DNA from: Burkholderia singularis
GTDB lineage: Bacteria; Pseudomonadota; Gammaproteobacteria; Burkholderiales; Burkholderiaceae
Assembly: GCF_900176645.1 (NCBI RefSeq)
Contig: NZ_FXAN01000079.1
Location: 1 to 37,033, forward strand
DNA length: 37,033 bases
Direction: 5' to 3'
The notes under the pieces were generated by a model. It was given only the letters and a program-made list of their open reading frames with translations. It had not been told where the DNA came from and searched no databases. Positions 35,216-37,033 of this stretch are shown piece after piece. The number at the start of each line of letters is the position of its first letter. Position 1 is the stretch's first letter. The position numbers were made by a program, and so were the translations under genes.

Positions 35216-35468
35216 GAGCTAACGTTACATAAAGACGCCGACCGACTCACCTCGATCGGCGCCTACTCACTATCATTCAAAAAAAATGACCACTCCGCCA
35301 TCGCAGCTTAGCCAACCACATATATAACCTTATACTTTCGGTTTCGACCGCAAATCTTTGTTCCGACCATAAGTTCGTCAACGATGAGATTTTGAGCAGA
35401 GAAAGTGAGTGCGCCAACTCGACCGAGCACTTTCGCTCAAAATGATGTCTCCATTGTAAAAACCGCTC
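35216..35468. other. Non-coding AT-rich region before the H-NS-like gene
   Basis: The first part contains an imperfect hairpin (CGCCGA...TCGGCG, about 35236-35263) without a T run. The rest is AT-rich and without a gene, the kind of DNA that H-NS-type proteins bind. A promoter for the gene at 35469 is expected here but not pinpointed. Confidence 0.4.
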
Positions 35469-35795
35469 ATGAATCGACCTACCATTCGAGAGTTGCAGAA
35501 GCAGCTCGGTCAATTGAACCTGCTTGTTGAAGAAGCAAGGCAACGGGAAAAGCAAGCCGTACTTGCCGAGATCGGCGAACACGTGAACGCGTACGGCATC
35601 AGCGAAATCGAGCTGCTGCGCGCTGCTGGCTTCATCCAAGCCAAGCGAAAGAAGGCACCAGCCAAGTACTACGATCCCGATACGGGCCAGTCTTGGTCTG
35701 GCAACGGGCCGCGTCCTAAGTGGCTCGTCGGCAAGAATCTCGACGACTACCTGATCCGGGAAACTCCCAAGCCCTGGTGGCCCGAAGGGCACTGA
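35469..35795 (+). CDS. H-NS-like nucleoid protein
   Basis: The 108-aa protein has a helical N-terminal dimerisation region (LQKQLGQLNLLVEEARQREK) and the H-NS/BpH3-type C-terminal DNA-binding motif with KYYDPDTGQSWSGNGPRPKW. Burkholderia genomes carry many such copies, often on islands. It should bind AT-rich DNA and silence acquired genes, including perhaps the preceding operon. It is separately transcribed, 253 bases after the DGQHR gene. The ribosome site is weak. Confidence 0.88.
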   Translation: MNRPTIRELQKQLGQLNLLVEEARQREKQAVLAEIGEHVNAYGISEIELLRAAGFIQAKRKKAPAKYYDPDTGQSWSGNGPRPKWLVGKNLDDYLIRETPKPWWPEGH

Positions 35796-35823
35796 CTATA
35801 CCGTCGCTCGACGTCTCGAAACG

Positions 35824-36329
35824 ATGCTTCACCTTCACTGCACCCACAAGCTACTAGATCGCCTGGGTCGCCAGCCGTCCCCCGACCCGCTGAGTACGCC
35901 GGCGTCCACATTGGGACGTTGGTACGCCACCGTGTTGTTCTGGCGCCCTCAAGCGGTGCTTTGCGTCAACGAACGCATGCTCTTGCCGGTTCTCATGCCG
36001 CTCGCGCCGGTCGCAACCCTGCCTGCTCGCTTTCCGAAAGCACTGGCAACCGTGTTGCAAGCGCATGGATGGACGCCGCGAAGATCGACGCCGAGATGCA
36101 GCACATGCGCGATTGCGAAATCGCGAAGACCGGCAACCGGAGCATGGTTGGGACGCTCAACGAATTCGCATTTCTGGCACGCGTCTGGAAAGAAGAACAA
36201 GACGCATCACCCGATCTGCATCGCCTCTCCATGAAGCTCGCCGACGTACCGTGTAAGCCATTACGCTACGACAGTCCAGCTCAACGGGTACGTGCACTCG
36301 CACAAAGCGCTACTCCGACCCGACAATAA
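35824..36329 (+). pseudogene. DUF6933 gene with a frameshift
   Basis: The first part (35824-36068) encodes MLHLHCTHKLLDRLG, ALGRWYAT-like LGRWYATVLFWRPQAVL and LLPVLMPLAPVATLPARFP, a DUF6933 N-terminus. The second part, MDAAKIDAEMQHMRDCEIAK and SMVGTLNEFAFLARVW, continues in another frame from 36069 to 36329. Joining them after residue HG needs one extra base near 36067-36068, so one base is missing in this copy. Both halves retain coding character, so the change is recent, a sequencing error in this high-GC spot, or programmed shifting. The family is of unknown function. Confidence 0.7.
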
Positions 36330-36365
36330 CGCCGAGTCGGCGGCTCGTTGCGCATATTCGAATAC

Positions 36366-36719
36366 CTACCCTACTTGACCGTTCAACTTGGCAATCGCCT
36401 CAAGCAGTAACTGTATCACCGCCTCCAGATCAGCAGATTGCTGCATCCCTTGACCTGCGAGAAACATGATGGTCGAACGGATCGCCGCAAAATTTTGCGC
36501 CAGCAGGATCAGATGCACGCCATTCGGCCCACGCACCCCCGATAGCCAGTTCTGAACCGTGCGTTCGCTCGCATGTGTCAAGCGCGCGAGCGACTTGACA
36601 GCATGCCTAGATGTTCCGATCTCGCGTTTCAGCGCCACCTCGACCGCTACCGCGTATTCGCGGGCAGTGAGTCCTCGCCCTGATTCGATCGGCAACTTCT
36701 TGCGTGTCTCCCGCAACAT
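36366..36719 (-). CDS. HTH protein divergent from the serine recombinase
   Basis: The 117-aa protein has a central helix-turn-helix (LARLTHASERTVQNWLSG, about residues 46-63) between helical flanks, and a C-terminal helix (LEAVIQLLLEAIAKLNG). ATG 36719 has GGAGGT 7 bases upstream and is favoured over ATG 36752. It is transcribed away from the recombinase gene across a short spacer, so it may regulate recombinase expression or act as an accessory factor. Similar small HTH genes sit beside serine recombinases on other elements, as far as I recognise the type. Confidence 0.75.
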   Translation of the reverse strand: MLRETRKKLPIESGRGLTAREYAVAVEVALKREIGTSRHAVKSLARLTHASERTVQNWLSGVRGPNGVHLILLAQNFAAIRSTIMFLAGQGMQQSADLEAVIQLLLEAIAKLNGQVG

Positions 36720-36772
36720 ATTTCCAACCTCCAAAAGTATATTGGTTGTCATCGCAAGGTGATTACGACGAA

Positions 36773-36943
36773 ATGGCGGAAATTGAAATAGCTACAACTT
36801 CCAGTTGGATGGGAAATACGGTGACTCGTCGCGTACGAAAAAATCGAGCAGTAGATAGCAACGGACGGGAGCGCGCCGCTGCCTATGTACGCATGTCCAC
36901 CGAACACCAACAGTATTCGACGGAAAACCAGCGGGACGTGATC
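36773..36943 (+). pseudogene. Serine recombinase, N-terminal fragment cut by IS
   Basis: ATG 36773 opens a frame reaching RAAAYVRMSTEHQQYSTENQ, the start of a resolvase/invertase catalytic domain in which the serine of VRMS is the nucleophile. After about 57 residues the frame meets the insertion sequence at 36944, so the rest of the catalytic domain and the DNA-binding part are missing. A ribosome site AAGGTG lies 11 bases upstream. Large serine recombinases of this type integrate islands, and this one is the likely integrase of the island that begins near 8648. If the rest of the gene exists, it lies beyond the window. Confidence 0.75.
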
Positions 36944-37033
36944 TTTGACCTTGCCCCTGTTTCACGAATCCCATAACCGAGGCAATCAGGCCGCTTGCCC
37001 TTGCTGAGCGGCGGCCCAGTTCTTCTCGAACGT
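36944..37033 (-). mobile_element. 3' end of the IS3-like insertion sequence, inverted copy
   Basis: Bases 37033 back to 36944 equal bases 1-90 without a mismatch. On the minus strand it encodes the same 15-residue transposase C-terminus (stop at 36986-36988), and its outer end TGACCTTGCCCC starts at 36946. The identity extends two bases past the likely IS end on both sides, which may be chance. Confidence 0.6.

Larger units (their letters stand above)
8648..36943. mobile_element. Genomic island (left part; right end not in window)
   Basis: The left edge is placed where LysE homology stops. From there the sequence turns AT-richer and carries typical ICE/plasmid genes (DUF932, YqaJ, DUF4942), cargo, a five-gene defence-like operon, an H-NS-like protein and, at the far right, a serine recombinase start. 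I see no relaxase, type IV secretion or replication genes in this part. The serine recombinase is the natural candidate integrase, but its gene is broken by the insertion sequence at 36944, so the real right boundary lies outside. Limits are approximate and inferred. Confidence 0.6.

Noticed and set aside
1..37033. CRISPR arrays, rRNA genes, conjugation or replication genes
   Set aside because: No regularly spaced repeats, no rRNA-like sequence, and no relaxase, secretion ATPase or replication initiator motifs were seen.
1..37033. Composite transposon made by the two IS ends
   Set aside because: The inner content includes a core metabolic operon and an island edge, and the sharp 90-base identity is better explained by assembly breaks at a repeated IS.

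Overview
The window looks like a contig from a high-GC betaproteobacterium, most likely Burkholderia. The basis is codon use, an acetone carboxylase operon with its sigma-54 activator, and an IS3-like transposon end. That assignment is inference from sequence character; no database search was run. Both window ends carry the same 90 bases in inverted orientation. They read as the 3' end of one insertion sequence, whose two copies cut a GNAT acetyltransferase gene (left) and a serine recombinase gene (right).

Bases 91-8647 are chromosomal core. They hold a truncated acetyltransferase, a near-consensus sigma-54 promoter (622-636), acxA-acxB-acxC (acetone carboxylase beta, alpha and gamma subunits), a strong terminator, the Fis/AAA+ activator acxR, and the 3' two thirds of a LysE-family exporter gene on the minus strand. 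LysE homology stops near 8646, where a lower-GC accessory region begins. I read this as the left edge of a genomic island that extends past the right end of the window.

The island has three visible blocks. (1) 9167-16692, all on the plus strand, is plasmid/ICE-type recombination and housekeeping: a split zinc-ribbon membrane protein, DUF932, YqaJ exonuclease, a cysteine-rich protein resembling Gp3-like recombination directionality factors, a membrane/HTH protein whose gene is packed with a GTCACG motif, DUF4942, and small proteins. (2) 16911-26614 is cargo: a RecD-like helicase with a C-terminal PD-(D/E)XK-like nuclease, an XRE regulator, an OafA-type acyltransferase, a large lipoprotein, a GYF_2 membrane protein and a small secreted protein. 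Two copies of a two-hairpin RNA element with pairing-preserving substitutions follow the acyltransferase and lipoprotein genes. (3) 27264-35215 is a tight five-gene operon: DUF4007, a 1115-aa P-loop ATPase, a PAPS-reductase/DndC-like sulfur-transfer protein, a GIY-YIG-like nuclease and a long DGQHR (DndB-like) protein. It is followed by an H-NS-like gene, a frameshifted DUF6933 gene, a HTH gene and the broken serine recombinase.

The five-gene operon is the main candidate for an undescribed system. It combines parts known from DNA phosphorothioation (Dnd/Ssp) and from type 4 BREX (which carries a PAPS-reductase gene), but DndD, DndE, PglZ and BrxL are not in the window. A GIY-YIG protein sits where a nicking or restriction activity would be needed. 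No conjugation genes, tRNAs, rRNAs or CRISPR arrays were seen.
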